Assembly: GCF_048773025.1 (NCBI RefSeq)
Contig: NC_133540.1
Location: 121,214,501-121,278,500, forward strand
Origin: Camelus bactrianus
Taxonomy: Eukaryota > Chordata > Mammalia > Artiodactyla > Camelidae
DNA: 64,000 nt
Direction of reading: 5' to 3'
Part shown: positions 11,011-21,355 of the stretch, piece by piece
Numbering within the stretch: the first letter of the stretch is position 1
How the letters are laid out: the number at the start of each line of letters is the position of its first letter
Translations under genes and position numbers: made by a program
The notes under the pieces: model-generated
What the model saw: only the letters and a program-made list of their open reading frames with translations
What the model was told of the DNA's origin: nothing
The model's database searches: none

Positions 11011-11699
11011 GGCAGAAATCTCCTCTAGCTTTTCCCTTCCAAACCTTTCTCTTCTTTTAGTTTATATAATTCTTGCCACCACTCTCAACTGTGTTAATCA
11101 AAACCTTTCTGAAATAAGCAAAAGGCAAAATAATTTACTCTAAGATATACCATGTCTATTAATTCCAAGTTTCTTTCAAAGGATAGAATCTTGATTTAAA
11201 GGGCTAACTTTCTGACTGTGGAATTTCAGGGCCTAAGATAATTACAGGTAGAGCTAAGCAAATGGTTTTCTCTTGTTTGGATACAGTTTTATTTTAAATT
11301 TTTTTTTGGACAAAATGTTATGAGGAAACACAAAATGATCAGCTAATTAATTGGCTACTCAGTGAGTAACCGTGGCTTAACCGTGTGTGCTCAGACAGGT
11401 TTACTAACTCCTTTAGGTCCCAGCTCTGTTCTACCAAATAACACTGGTCAGAGTGTGTCGACCTGCTCGAAGAGTGTGTTCATACAGCCTCAGTACATCA
11501 TCAGTGTCCATCTTCCAGGTGTATGATTTCCTGGGGTCCTTTCCTGTGGATGCAAAGGATGCTGTGGGCCTTTTCTATGGATTCTCTTCCATGGACCCTA
11601 GATCCTTAGCTTTAAGGTCCGCTGGTGTCATTAAGTCGCATTAAATATTTCCTTGTGTCTTTATCCATGGTAAGATTGTCTGATGGCAGGTGCATAGGT
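11011..11699. other. Unassigned stretch
   Basis: No repeat or gene that I recognise. One 63-codon frame (11453-11644) has no known motif. Confidence 0.5.
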
Positions 11700-11845
11700 T
11701 TTTCAATAGGAAAAGTAGTTACTTCTCTAGGCCTTAGTTTTCTCAAGTATAAAATACGTACAATATTTCCATTGGATTAAATAATAATAATATATATTAT
11801 GAACCTAATACAAGTATCTGGTGCTGAATAAATGGTATCATTAAT
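11700..11845 (+). mobile_element. MIR SINE fragment
   Basis: The 3' part of MIR in sense orientation: 'ctaggccttagttttctcaagtataaaat', then 'acaagtatctggtgctgaataaatggta'. Confidence 0.7.
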
Positions 11846-11849
11846 AAGT

Positions 11850-11920
11850 GCTAAAGGTCTGGGACGATGTCTTATTTATCTCTATAATAGTATTTGGTAG
11901 GAAGGTGCTTATAAATTTTT
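11850..11920 (+). mobile_element. Possible L2 scrap
   Basis: The 'tctgggacgatgtcttatttatctctataatagtatttggtaggaagg' segment resembles the L2 3' end ('gactttgtctgtcttgttcactgctgtat ... gtgcctggcac'). It is short and diverged. Confidence 0.4.
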
Positions 11921-12399
11921 AAGGGAATTTAGGACTTATCTAAGTCCTACTGGCTGGTGGATAACATTCTCTTGAAAGAAGAAGCCCCTTTTCTCCCTGG
12001 TCCCTTTACCCTTCTGGATGAATACTGAATTACTAAAAAAATACCTATAATAAAATCAGTCTTTAAGCACTCCAAGTCTATTCGCCGTAGGGAGAACATT
12101 CTCAGGTAACAGCACCACAGGTGGGGATTCAGGTAGGGTTAGAAGTGCAGAAAGAATTATGTTGAGGATGTAATCATTACAGAGCATAAATTATTTAAAT
12201 TCAGCTTTGTCCGAATCCTCAGGTCTATCTTTGGTCAAGCATGTTAATAAAACCAACCGAACTATTTTAATTGCTTTTCACCTCCTAGTCCAGGCTTCAG
12301 TGTTAGCTATTAATTTACCTCTGAATGATGTGAACTGTCACATATGGCAGATGGATACAGGCCTTCATTTAGGAAGTGGTCATCAATACACATTCACAC
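11921..12399. other. Unassigned stretch
   Basis: No recognisable element. The frame at 12207-12404 shows no domain. Confidence 0.45.
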
Positions 12400-12600
12400 A
12401 GTGAATCCAGATACCATCACCAACACCACTGGCAGTTCTGTCACCAAAAGTACCAACATGTCTACCACGGATGCCTCCATCAATTGCACTACAAATACTG
12501 TCAACAATTCCAGCACCACGAATAGTTGCACCACCTAACCCCACCAGCAATTTCATCACCAGCCGCCACCAGCAATTCCAAAACCAATATTCAAACTGAC
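12400..12600. repeat. Degenerate ACC/ATC triplet-rich low-complexity tract
   Basis: Many imperfect CAC/ACC/ATC/AGC-type triplets follow each other (accatcaccaacaccactgg ... cagcaccacgaatagttgca ... ccgccaccagcaattcc). One frame at 12344-12538 therefore reads as a Thr/Asn/Ser-rich run, but it lacks any sign of selection or a gene context. It is probably an old decayed trinucleotide repeat. Confidence 0.6.
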
Positions 12601-12699
12601 ACTAAAGGTCAGTAAATATGCTAGACTCTGGGAGCCCACGTGGGTGAACATGGTCTATGAGTTTACTGAGTACAGAGTTCATTGGAGGAAATGTAAAGT

Positions 12700-12985
12700 T
12701 AGCATTGTTTGATCCTGCTTGGCCCCACACATCCTCCCCCTTGAGAGACCCTGCCACTTTGCTCCTCACACATCTTTTGACAGCCACATTAGCTTGGTCT
12801 AAATGCCAAGCTTTTTCCTACTTACATACATTTGCATATGCTGAACCCTCTGCCTGCAGTAGTTTGTCTTTGATCTTTACAAGTTGATATCCTCTTACAC
12901 TTAAGCTCTTGGCTGAAATGTCACTTCTCAAGAGAAACCTTCTCTCACCTCCACTCTACTTTAGGACAGTAGGGATAATAGTTCT
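12700..12985 (+). mobile_element. L2 LINE fragment
   Basis: Matches L2 in sense orientation: the 'cctgcttggccccacacatcctcc' region, 'tgccaagctttttcc ... tttgcatatgctgaaccctctgcctgca', then 'cttggctgaaatgtcacttctcaagagaaaccttctctcacc'. Confidence 0.75.
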
Positions 12986-13790
12986 TAATTTGCATAGTTG
13001 ATCAGCATTTGAGGTAAATGAACATTAAATATCTAGCATGATGCTTGCAGGTAGCTGTTAGTAGCAGTAGAACTGGACAGGTGATCCATTTGACTGGGGA
13101 TTAGGAACCAAGTTAGATATGAAACCAAAGTCCAGGAGACTAGAAAGACTCACAAGAGAGATAGAAGTTTCAGGTCAGAGATCGGAGGCCAAGCCTGGAA
13201 CAGTTACATGAGCCACAGAGAGGGAAGCTCTAGACCAGTTCTGAGGCTGGACAGAAGCCATTTAGTAGGTGCTGGAGATTTAAAATAGTGTGGTGGTGCA
13301 ATGGAACAGAGCATACAAAATATGAAAATAGCAAAGGGGAGGGTATGTAATTAACTATTCTGGTGTGATTGAACCTGAGGGTGGAAACAGTCAGTCGTCG
13401 GTGAGAGTGGCTCTTACTGGCCATTATGTGTCATGGCCATTTCGGAAAATCCTGTGTAGCTGTCTGATTTCCTTTTAACTCCTTCTCCTCCTTGGGCTCA
13501 CAGGCTTTGGGTACAAAGTTATTATGGAAATATGGACTTGAAGTTTTCACTCATCTTTGTTGCACCTGCTTCCTGAGCGTCTAGGCAAAAAGAGTAAGTG
13601 TTTGGTCAACAGTTCTATTTTTGTTTCTGTTTTGTTAAAAGATAAAAATTATCCAATATGCTATGCCTAAAATGCCAGAGAGAATATTCCTAAGTAATTA
13701 TTCTAGTCCACGCCAGTTTCTCTCCTCTTTACTTTAACTTAACCTCTGTATGAGTCAGTTAAACTTCTTTTTGATTTATCCTTGTTCAGA
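12986..13790. other. Unassigned stretch
   Basis: No gene is seen. Parts of 13080-13430 are purine-rich and might be very old repeat, but I cannot name one. Confidence 0.45.
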
Positions 13791-13887
13791 GTTGGTTTAG
13801 TGTAGTGGAGTTAAGAGACAAGATTGTGTTGGTTGTGGAGCCAGACCAGTTGGTTTTTGAATCCCAGCTCCAAGTCTTGCTACCTGT
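13791..13887 (+). mobile_element. MIR SINE, left half (split by an LTR)
   Basis: The head of a sense MIR: 'ggtttagtgtagtggagttaagag' (tRNA-related A-box side), 'gtggagccagacc', 'tttttgaatcccagctcc', ending in 'tacctgt' where MIR normally continues 'gtgaccttgggc'. The continuation is found 570 bp away at 14458. Confidence 0.85.
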
Positions 13888-14457
13888 TGAGTCAGGAAGG
13901 AAAGGCGGCAGGGCACGACCATTGAAAGAATGACACAACCATTGAGAAAAACAGGATACAACAAAAACTGGCTAGAACCAACTAGGCCCAAGATGGCGGA
14001 ATTTTTGACTTTCAGTAGACCTTGAATCTCATATGCTCTTGTAATGTATTAGCATGCTAAATGGCATACCCACAGATGACATGACAGTTCCAAGGCTGAC
14101 CATAAAAGGCCAAAAAGTGGGCAGTGGCCCAATTCTAGAAAATCCCTGCCCCTTCCCCCAAATTGTTAGCCCATGAAATTACCCAGCCCATAAGAACTAA
14201 CCGCTCACCCACATTGGGGCCACTCTCACTTCCCTAGCTGACCCCACCTCCTGGAGCTGTTCTCACTTATGAGACTGACTGCATTCTGTCTATGGAATGT
14301 GTATCTCTCTAAATAAACTTGCTTTTACTTTGCTATGGCTTGCTCTTGAATTCTTTCCTGTGTGAAGCCAAGGACCCTCACTTGGTGGGGTTCATCCTAG
14401 AGAATCACCTGAGACCTGGGACATGACCATCCTCTTGTGCCCCATTATATTGCAACA
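13888..14457 (+). mobile_element. Solo LTR, ERV1-type fossil
   Basis: A 570-bp element that starts TG, ends CA and is flanked by the 4-bp duplication ctgt at 13884-13887 and 14458-14461. This is the pattern of gammaretrovirus-like (class I) insertions. It has a TATA-like cataaaag near 14101, an AATAAA signal near 14313 and a U5-like end (gaattctttcctgtgtgaag). No internal retroviral region follows, so it is a solo LTR left by recombination. It looks whole as an LTR and is younger than the MIR it interrupts. The exact family is not assigned. Confidence 0.88.
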
Positions 14458-14625
14458 CTGTGAGATCTTAGATGAGTCACTTAACCTCACTCTGTAAAGT
14501 GGTGATGTTATTCGTACCGAATAGTACAAAAGCCATCAAGTATGGCAATAAAATGAAATCCTGCGCATGAATCAGGAGCAGTACCTGGCACATAGGAAGT
14601 GCTACACAAATGTGAACTGCCGTGA
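14458..14625 (+). mobile_element. MIR SINE, right half (split by an LTR)
   Basis: Continues the MIR from 13887: 'gatgagtcacttaacctcactctgtaaagtgg' and 'gcagtacctggcacataggaagtgctacacaaatg'. The first four bases are the LTR's target duplication. Confidence 0.85.
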
Positions 14626-15539
14626 CTGAACAACTAGTAACAAAACACTCAGTAGGGAGCTTTAACATCTTTTTTTTTTTTTTTTTTTTGCTATTGTCCA
14701 AAATTTACATATGAAAGTCAAAGAGTAATTGCAAAGATTCTTCTATAAGGTCAGCAACTGTTCAGCAAAATCAACTGGCTTCAGTGAACAGCAGTGTTTT
14801 CTTTATGGGTTAGAATATATCAAAGCTGGTTACAACTGCTTTTAAGCTTTTCTATTATATAACTTCATCTGTAATAATAAGTGTGTTAGTTAAGGAAATC
14901 ATTATTCAGAGGACTTAATCATCTACATGCAAATGAGTTTAGCATAATTTTCTTAAGCACAGTAATCACTAAAGAGAGAATATTCGTTTTCTCTCATAGT
15001 CTGTGTGTCTGAAACAATTTAGCAAAGTAAATGGGGGAAGGGAGCAATTCAAAATTTATAATATCTTTGTGGCATCTTTGTATAGTAAAATTCCTTGTCC
15101 CCAGGCAATTATCATCTGCTTTTTAAAACAGCATTTCCTATATATTTTGTCTTAAGCATCTGTATTTTTACACAGGAAAGTCAGTTTTCTCTTTTGAAAA
15201 AAATATTTTACTTAGGCTTTGTCCTGAAGCTGACAGTTATGTCAAAAACTTGCTACTTTCAGCATATTTCCTTATTGTGACTTCAGCCTTTTCAGTGTCT
15301 TTAAACTTTTCTTTTTGTGCATCTTCAGGCTGTCATCATTTAAGCACTCACACCCTATAAAGCAAAAGCATCTATTATAGATATGTCTTACTTTCCTAAC
15401 ATAATGGACATTACAAATATGAAAACATGAAAAAAAGAATATGAGAAAATAGCTAAATATAGTATTTCTTTCGTGCCTTGAGTGCCACAGGCATTGGATG
15501 CATTTACTTAACCTTGAACATTACTGATGTTTTAATGTA
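14626..15539. other. Unassigned stretch with a T20 run
   Basis: A homopolymer of about 20 T at 14670-14689, followed by AT-rich sequence without a recognisable repeat or gene. Confidence 0.5.
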
Positions 15540-15592
15540 TTTCTTTTTAATTGAAGTATAGTCGGTTTACAATGTTGTGTTAATTTCTGGTG
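15540..15592 (-). mobile_element. Very short L1 3' tail
   Basis: Only about 50 bp: 'ttctttttaattgaagtata', 'gtcggtttacaatgttgtgt', 'taatttctggtg'. This is the extreme 3' end of an artiodactyl L1 on the minus strand. I saw no clear target duplication. Confidence 0.7.
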
Positions 15593-16899
15593 TAATAAAT
15601 CTATGACATTTGAGATTAATAAATATCATGTTTCTTGATAAGACGTAAAAACCATGATACAACTTTTCAGTGTGGGAAACCTTTGCATTCATGGATTGGG
15701 GATTCACAGTTTTGATCTAAGCTTTAGTTAGATCCTGTGCTTCCCCCTCCTTGCCCCCCTTCCCCATTAGGAGCTGGTTATATCTCTGTGACTCTGGCAG
15801 AAAGCCCCTTTGTAAGAAAACATTAGGAATAATGTTGAAGAGGGATGTTAAGTACATTTTAGTAACTCACTGAGAAATCTTCCGTGATACAATTAGAAAA
15901 ATCAAAGGACCTTCAGAAAATGGGTTTGGAGAGAAAATGGGGTATTGTATGAAAATATTTGTGTTGTGTACAAATAATTTCTGAAGACTTGCATTTTTGT
16001 TTGCTTTCTGACATCTTTAGAGCTTAACTTCAGTCCAGTATAGATCAACATAGCTTTTCATGGTCACAGTTAATGAGGTTCTTAGCATCAAACTTGGAAA
16101 ATCACAGTATGTTTTAATAGAATTTCCAAACTGTTATAAAAACACTATTTATTAAACTGCTGGAACCTAACTCATCCCTAAATAGTACTATTATATAACT
16201 GCTTACTTATATAATAGTAAGAAAGAGAAGAACCCATGGCCTCATGCACACGGGAAAGGGATTCTAGATTGTTGTGAAAATGAGTAACAGTAACTGAAAA
16301 CTGCAGATATATTACGAGCTACAAGTTGACAGATCTGCCTTTTAAGAGGTGATGTTTGCCCTCTGAATTTCAGTGCCAGGGTTCCCATCTTCCTGGCAGT
16401 CAGGACACAGAGGCACGCTCTGTGCCGATCACTGGGATGCCGGTTAGCACTGTACGGAGGAAGGCATATTTAAAATGTAATATTCTTAGTACTCCGCACA
16501 AACTAGCAGTCCTTTTTTTACTGGAAGGAAGTGTTTCCTCCCCGTTAATTATTCCATCAGAATATCCAGCCCTGACATTTAAAGCAAAGCACGGTCAAAC
16601 TTCCTTTGAAATTTAAAGTTTGTGCTAAATTAGGGTTGTTTGGTGGGAAGTGAGTTTTGCATTTGTTAAGGAGATTTGGTTATAAAAGTTTGATTGACTT
16701 AAGGCTCTGGACGTGGGTGAATAGAGCCAGTGGCAAGAATATGAGAAATAAAAATTGGTGGGAAGGTAATTTATTGCCATTTCCTGTAGTTCCTCATCTG
16801 AAGGACAAAGAGTTGTGGCTCAGGGGTCAGGAGATAAACTGTTTCTTTTAGGATTTTGTAATAATAATGAAGCAAAATGCTAAGCACTTATTAAATATG
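15593..16899. other. Unassigned stretch
   Basis: 1.3 kb without a nameable element. The frame at 16356-16616 (86 codons) has no domain or convincing splice context. Confidence 0.45.
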
Positions 16900-16985
16900 G
16901 TATCTATATTTTTCTTCATGGAGAGAATGGTGCTGGCTTCTCTTCCTACAGTCAACAGTAACTGCTCAATAAATGAATGTTGAAT
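16900..16985 (+). mobile_element. L2 3' end
   Basis: Ends with 'aactgctcaataaatgaatgttgaatg', the characteristic 3' terminus of L2. The upstream part is diverged. Confidence 0.6.
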
Positions 16986-17059
16986 GGGATTTGGGAAGAC
17001 TTATAAAATGAGATGGATTCCTCCAAGTATTTCTTCCTTCTGCTCCTGGCTCCCTTTCT

Positions 17060-17260
17060 TCTCTCTACTTTTGATATTTATTTATCAAACTCAAGTTACA
17101 TGCCAGGAATTGTATAAGGTGCTGGGGATGCAGTCAATATTGAACAACAAAAAATTGGGCTTTCTCTCATGGAGTGTGTATTCTAATGGACAGAATAGAA
17201 TAAAAGAAAATAAACATATTAAATAATTACAGATTGTGACAAGTGCCATGAAAGACCCAA
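17060..17260 (-). mobile_element. L2 LINE fragment
   Basis: Reverse L2: 'tacatgccaggaattgtataaggtgctggggatgcag', 'ctctcatggagtgtgtattctaatgg', then 'aaataattacagattgtgacaagtgcc'. The order is as expected for the reversed 3' end. Confidence 0.75.
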
Positions 17261-17465
17261 TCTGGGAGCTGGGTTGGGAAGTAACAGTTGTGGTGGGGAG
17301 GATACGGTACTGCAGTCAGCAGAGCATCTCTGAGATGGACACCTGAGGGATGGGCTGGTGTCTGCAGCTGTTGAAAGCTTGCTGGGAGAGGAGTCCAGGA
17401 AGAGGGAATGTCGTGGTGATATCACCTTTCAGAATCTGGAAGACAGGTGGTATGGCTGGGAAGTA

Positions 17466-17932
17466 TAGACTGTCCCTGACTTCCAGTGGTTCCCCTTGTG
17501 AGTCTGACTTTACCACAGTGAGAAAGGGGTATGCATTTGAAACCATACTTCAGAATTTGAATTTTGGTCTTTTCCCGGGCCAGTGATATGCTGTACAAAA
17601 CTCTCTCGTGATGCTGTGGTAGCTCCCAATCAGTCACACGATCACGAGGGTAAGCGACCCCTACGCTTACAGTCATTTGTACCTATGTAGTCATTCTGTT
17701 TTTCACTTTCAGTATAGTATTCAGTAAATTGCACAGGATAGTCAACATTTTTTTTTAATAATATACCCTTTGTTTCAGATAATTTTGCCCAACTGTAGGC
17801 TAATATAAGTGTTCTGAACACGTTGCTCAGCTAAGCTATGGTGTTTGGTTAGGTTAGTTGTATTCAGTACATTTTCAACTTATGATGGGTTTATCAAGAT
17901 GTAACTGCATCATTAGTCAAGGGAGAGCTATA
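17466..17932 (-). mobile_element. Tigger-like (pogo/Tc1-mariner) non-autonomous DNA transposon
   Basis: About 460 bp bounded by TA dinucleotides. The two ends are decayed inverted repeats of the CAGATG-TCCCC-GACTTACGATGG kind ('gactgtccctgacttcc' on the left, 'tgcatcattagtcaagggag' on the right). The inner part 'ttctgtttttcactttcagtatagtattcag' ... 'ttttgcccaactgtaggctaatataagtgttctgaacacg' ... 'ttttcaacttatgatgggtttatc' follows a common non-autonomous Tigger-type repeat. It has no transposase gene. The orientation is conventional only. Confidence 0.7.
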
Positions 17933-18129
17933 GTGAGAAAGCAGGCAGTATCATGTCCTTTTTCCTGATGGTCCCTAGAGACAAATCTGGGAGACAGTGG
18001 TTAAAGCCCTCCTCATGGGGCCCACGTTAGTTCCCATGCTGAGTGAGTTTCTGACCTGGCCATCATGACATGCTATCCACTCTTGTTAGCAAACCAACCC
18101 AGTGCCCACATCCACCATGTCCTTGGGTA

Positions 18130-18430
18130 AGGACTTACCAAGGCCAGGTACTATCTTAGGCACTGGGGAAACACCAGACAGGAAGACAGACAAGGCCTGG
18201 ATTGGGGTGGAGGGGAGGGGGAGAGGGCAGATGATAGAGTAGCAAAGTGAGAGTCAGTGGGAAGTGCCAGGCAGAGATTTGAACAGAGGAGTATGACAGA
18301 GGGCCAGTGGAGGGGAGGATCAGAGGAGGTCTCCCTGGGGAGGCGACAGGAATGAAATGAGGAAAAGAGGTGTGATACTGAACGATATCTCAATGTGAGA
18401 AGAGCCTGGCAGAAGTCAAGGATCAAGTAC
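18130..18430 (-). mobile_element. L2 LINE fragment
   Basis: Reverse L2: 'ggccaggtactatcttaggcactggggaaac', then the purine-rich middle, 'aggaggtctccctggggagg' and 'gagaagagcctggcagaagtcaagg'. Confidence 0.7.
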
Positions 18431-18539
18431 ACTGGCCGTCAGATGAGTTCTGGTGGGGCTCTCAGTTTCCTGACTACAGATAGTTTTCTAATGTGCTGTC
18501 CATTATGAGACAGGCAACATGGAAAGCTTTAGAAATTCA

Positions 18540-18735
18540 AGACTTGATAATAATGACAATAGTATCTTCGAGTATATAGTTTATGGCAGGTAGTAATAGG
18601 GTGAATATTTTTACATGAGTTATGTTCCTTAATGCTCACGACCCTACGAAGTGGATATTCTCTTTAGCTCCCATTTATAAGGGGGGGCATGCCATCTTAG
18701 AGCAGGAGAGTGACCTGAGGTCTTCGAGCCTGTGA
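18540..18735 (-). mobile_element. MIR SINE fragment
   Basis: Reverse MIR: 'tacatgagttatgttccttaatgctcacgaccctacgaagtggatattct', 'cccatttataagg' and 'agcaggagagtgacctgaggtct'. The tRNA-like head is decayed. Confidence 0.65.
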
Positions 18736-20049
18736 GTGCAAGGTGCAGGGTTCGTGCCCTGCCAGTCAGGCCCCAACCCCCAGCTGATGGACAGCTGGGC
18801 GATACATGACTTTCCTAGGAAGAGTTTCCTTTGTGTTTGATATTTATGTATGTCTTGTTATCTAATGGGACAGAATGCAGAGCTAACTCCCCATCTGTAT
18901 TTTTGTTTGAGTCTCCAAAATACAGCATTGCCTCTAGGTTGAAAATGTAAAGCCTTGGTACTTTCGGTGTTGCTTTGTGTGGTAGTTATGCTGCTTGCTC
19001 ATAAGTTCCACTTGGGTGTGTGAATAAAGTATTACAAAGGCAATTAATATTTGGGAAGGGAGGTAAATATGTCAAGATATATGTGCCATAAAATTCCAGA
19101 TCTAGATTTTGTGTGGAAGTGGTAGAATTCTTGCTTATTTCTTTTGCTGAATCTGCAGGAAGACAAAGGAATTGTCTTTCTCTTCTTTCCTTCTTTCCTT
19201 CCTTCCTTTCTTTCTCCCCTCCTCTCCCCTCCCTCCCTTCCTTCTTTCCTTCCCTCCTTCCTTCTTATTTATTTGTTCAAAATGGCAGCATATAGAGCCC
19301 CAGATGGTCATTATATTGGGGAATTATTTACAAATAAATCATTTTTGTTCCCTTCTGAGTTTTCTAAAGGTAATGATCCAGATTTGGGGAACTGCTGGGC
19401 CGCTGACCGTGCCCCTGACTCTGACATGGCGCTGGGATGCCGTGGGATGGTTGGGAGCCCTGCCTGATATGGGCGTTCTCCTACCTCAGGAGCAGCCCCA
19501 GCTGCACTTTCCTCCCTGGCTCTGCTCCTCCCAAGGCTAAGGGACATTGTACTCAGAACCGAGTGGCTCTCTGAGTACAGTCTTCCTGCATCTGCTGTTT
19601 AACCAACACCCACTGTTGAAACGGAGTGTTATGTTGCACAGTGGCTTGGCCTCAAGAGCTGACCAGCATGCTATCAGCAAATGAATGCACAGCATGCTTT
19701 ATTTGTACTTTGGGGGAAAAAAATGTCTTTCATTGCTACGGGTCTTATTAAGATATTTATTCCTACATCTCCCACAGATAGGCTACATCCTTTCATATCC
19801 TAAATAGCAAATGAAAGAGTGGCTCTCAGCTTGTACGTCTACAAAGAACAAGGCTTAGACTCTCACTCACCCCGTGTTTGAGTTCCTTCTATACTCCCAG
19901 CAAATGGTGATGTGAGCCATCCTTGAATATCTCTAACAGTTGAAATAGTTCATTCCTTCATAGCTTCTTCCAAACAAAGGAGTCTCCACTTAACCATTTG
20001 CTTGGGTACCCATACCTCCCGATTCATGCCATCCATTGATCAGTCAGTT
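18736..20049. other. Unassigned stretch with a pyrimidine tract
   Basis: No gene is seen. Overlapping Phe/Pro/Ser-rich frames around 19113-19540 are by-products of the CT-rich tract described separately. Confidence 0.5.
19175..19267 (+). repeat. (CTTT/CCTT)n polypyrimidine tract
   Basis: An almost pure C/T strand with imperfect ttcctttctt-type units. Mirror-symmetric polypyrimidine runs can form triplex DNA, but no function is implied. Confidence 0.85.
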
Positions 20050-20250
20050 GGAAGGTTTTTAATCCGTCAGGTACTGAGCACTTGCTGTGTTCCAGGAATT
20101 TTATGAGCCATGGATGCAAAGACAAAAATACCTTGAGAAGATCCACACTCAGTTTTTGATAAACTTATAGTTAAAAAAAAAAAAAAGATACAAAATGTAG
20201 ACAGTCAGTGACACTGTAGAATGACAGTTGCTGTGATGGAAATACGTACA
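20050..20250 (-). mobile_element. L2 LINE fragment
   Basis: Reverse L2 3' end: 'tactgagcacttgctgtgttccaggaattttatgagccatggatgcaaagac', then an A-rich gap at 20173-20187 and 'cagtcagtgacactgtagaatgacagttgctgtgatgg'. Confidence 0.6.
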
Positions 20251-21209
20251 AAGCTAATTAGGATCATTTGTCTGCCAGCGCAGTGGTCAGAAAAAAAGGA
20301 CGTTCTTCGCTTTTAGGTAAAACAACACAAGATCAGTGGTTCATCACACATGGCTTTGTGTTTCTGGGGTGTTTAACAATTCCTACATTAGTATACTTTC
20401 TCCATTCTAGTCTAATTCCCCTGTCGTTTACAAATGTTTTATAGTTTTGTCTCTTTAAAAGTCCTTACTTTTATTGAGCTTATTTGCCTTTTTTTGATGC
20501 CGATTTAGTGCTCTAAAAATGTTATTCTTTACACCTACATGGCACAGAAGATTAAAAAAAAAGTCCATGATGAGTCTATTTTCATTTTATTTCAAGATTC
20601 TGAATAAGTGCATTAAATTTAAATGAATTTCAGGGAGGAACAAATCAAGTACTTAAACTTTTTGTCAAGCTGTTTGAATACTCATTTTTCCTTTCCCAGC
20701 GATGGGCAGGATCTCAGAAGCTCACATGTGTAGCATCTGGTTATTCCCGAAAAGTTCTTGAGACCTTTATTCAGGAAAACCTGTCACTGATGAGGTTTCC
20801 CATTCCATTTTGCTCTCGAGTTCTCCAGACCTTTAAATAAAAGTTAAAGCTTCACAAAGTCCATGCTCGTTCAAAGTCCCTCTGCTCTTTTTCTGCAGAA
20901 GGCAGGACTCAGCGATTTGAAAGCGACTGCTCTAGGCTGCCTCTTGGCACAATCTCCCAGCTTCTGTCCTAACACTGCCTGGTTTCCTACACTCTTGTGT
21001 TTTCTTCCTCTGCCCACGGACTGTCCCCATATCCAGATTCCAAAAGCTCCCCTCTCCTCTTCGCCTTGAAATACACACATTCCATAACTTCTAAATCTAC
21101 CTCCAAAACATTAAAGACCAAGTAAGCATCAAAATATAAAATTTGCAGAAGTCTTCACATTTCTGTAAAACCATTCTTCTCACTGTTTTCTGCTTTTTGT
21201 TCTTGAGTA
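20251..21209. other. Unassigned stretch
   Basis: No named repeat and no gene. Complementary short frames at 20863-21080 have no recognisable product. Confidence 0.45.
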
Positions 21210-21355
21210 GCTGTTCAACCCAGGTCTTCCAAATCTGAGTGCTTGTGACATGAGGCAAATTATTCTCTCTGAGCCTTGGTTTTTTTCACCTACAAAGGCG
21301 AGGCAGTATTACCCACTGAAATAAGCCAATGTTGTTTAAATACTTAGCACAATGC
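21210..21355 (+). mobile_element. MIR SINE fragment
   Basis: Sense MIR: 'ttcaacccaggtcttccaaatctg', 'gtgacatgaggcaaattattctctctgagccttgg', 'atacttagcacaatgcttcc'. Confidence 0.65.

Noticed and set aside
12344-12538. Secreted or mucin-like Thr/Ser/Asn-rich small protein
   Set aside because: The composition follows directly from a decayed triplet repeat. There is no signal peptide or promoter evidence.
19113-19540. Overlapping Phe/Pro/Ser-rich coding frames
   Set aside because: Artefact of the polypyrimidine tract at 19175-19267.
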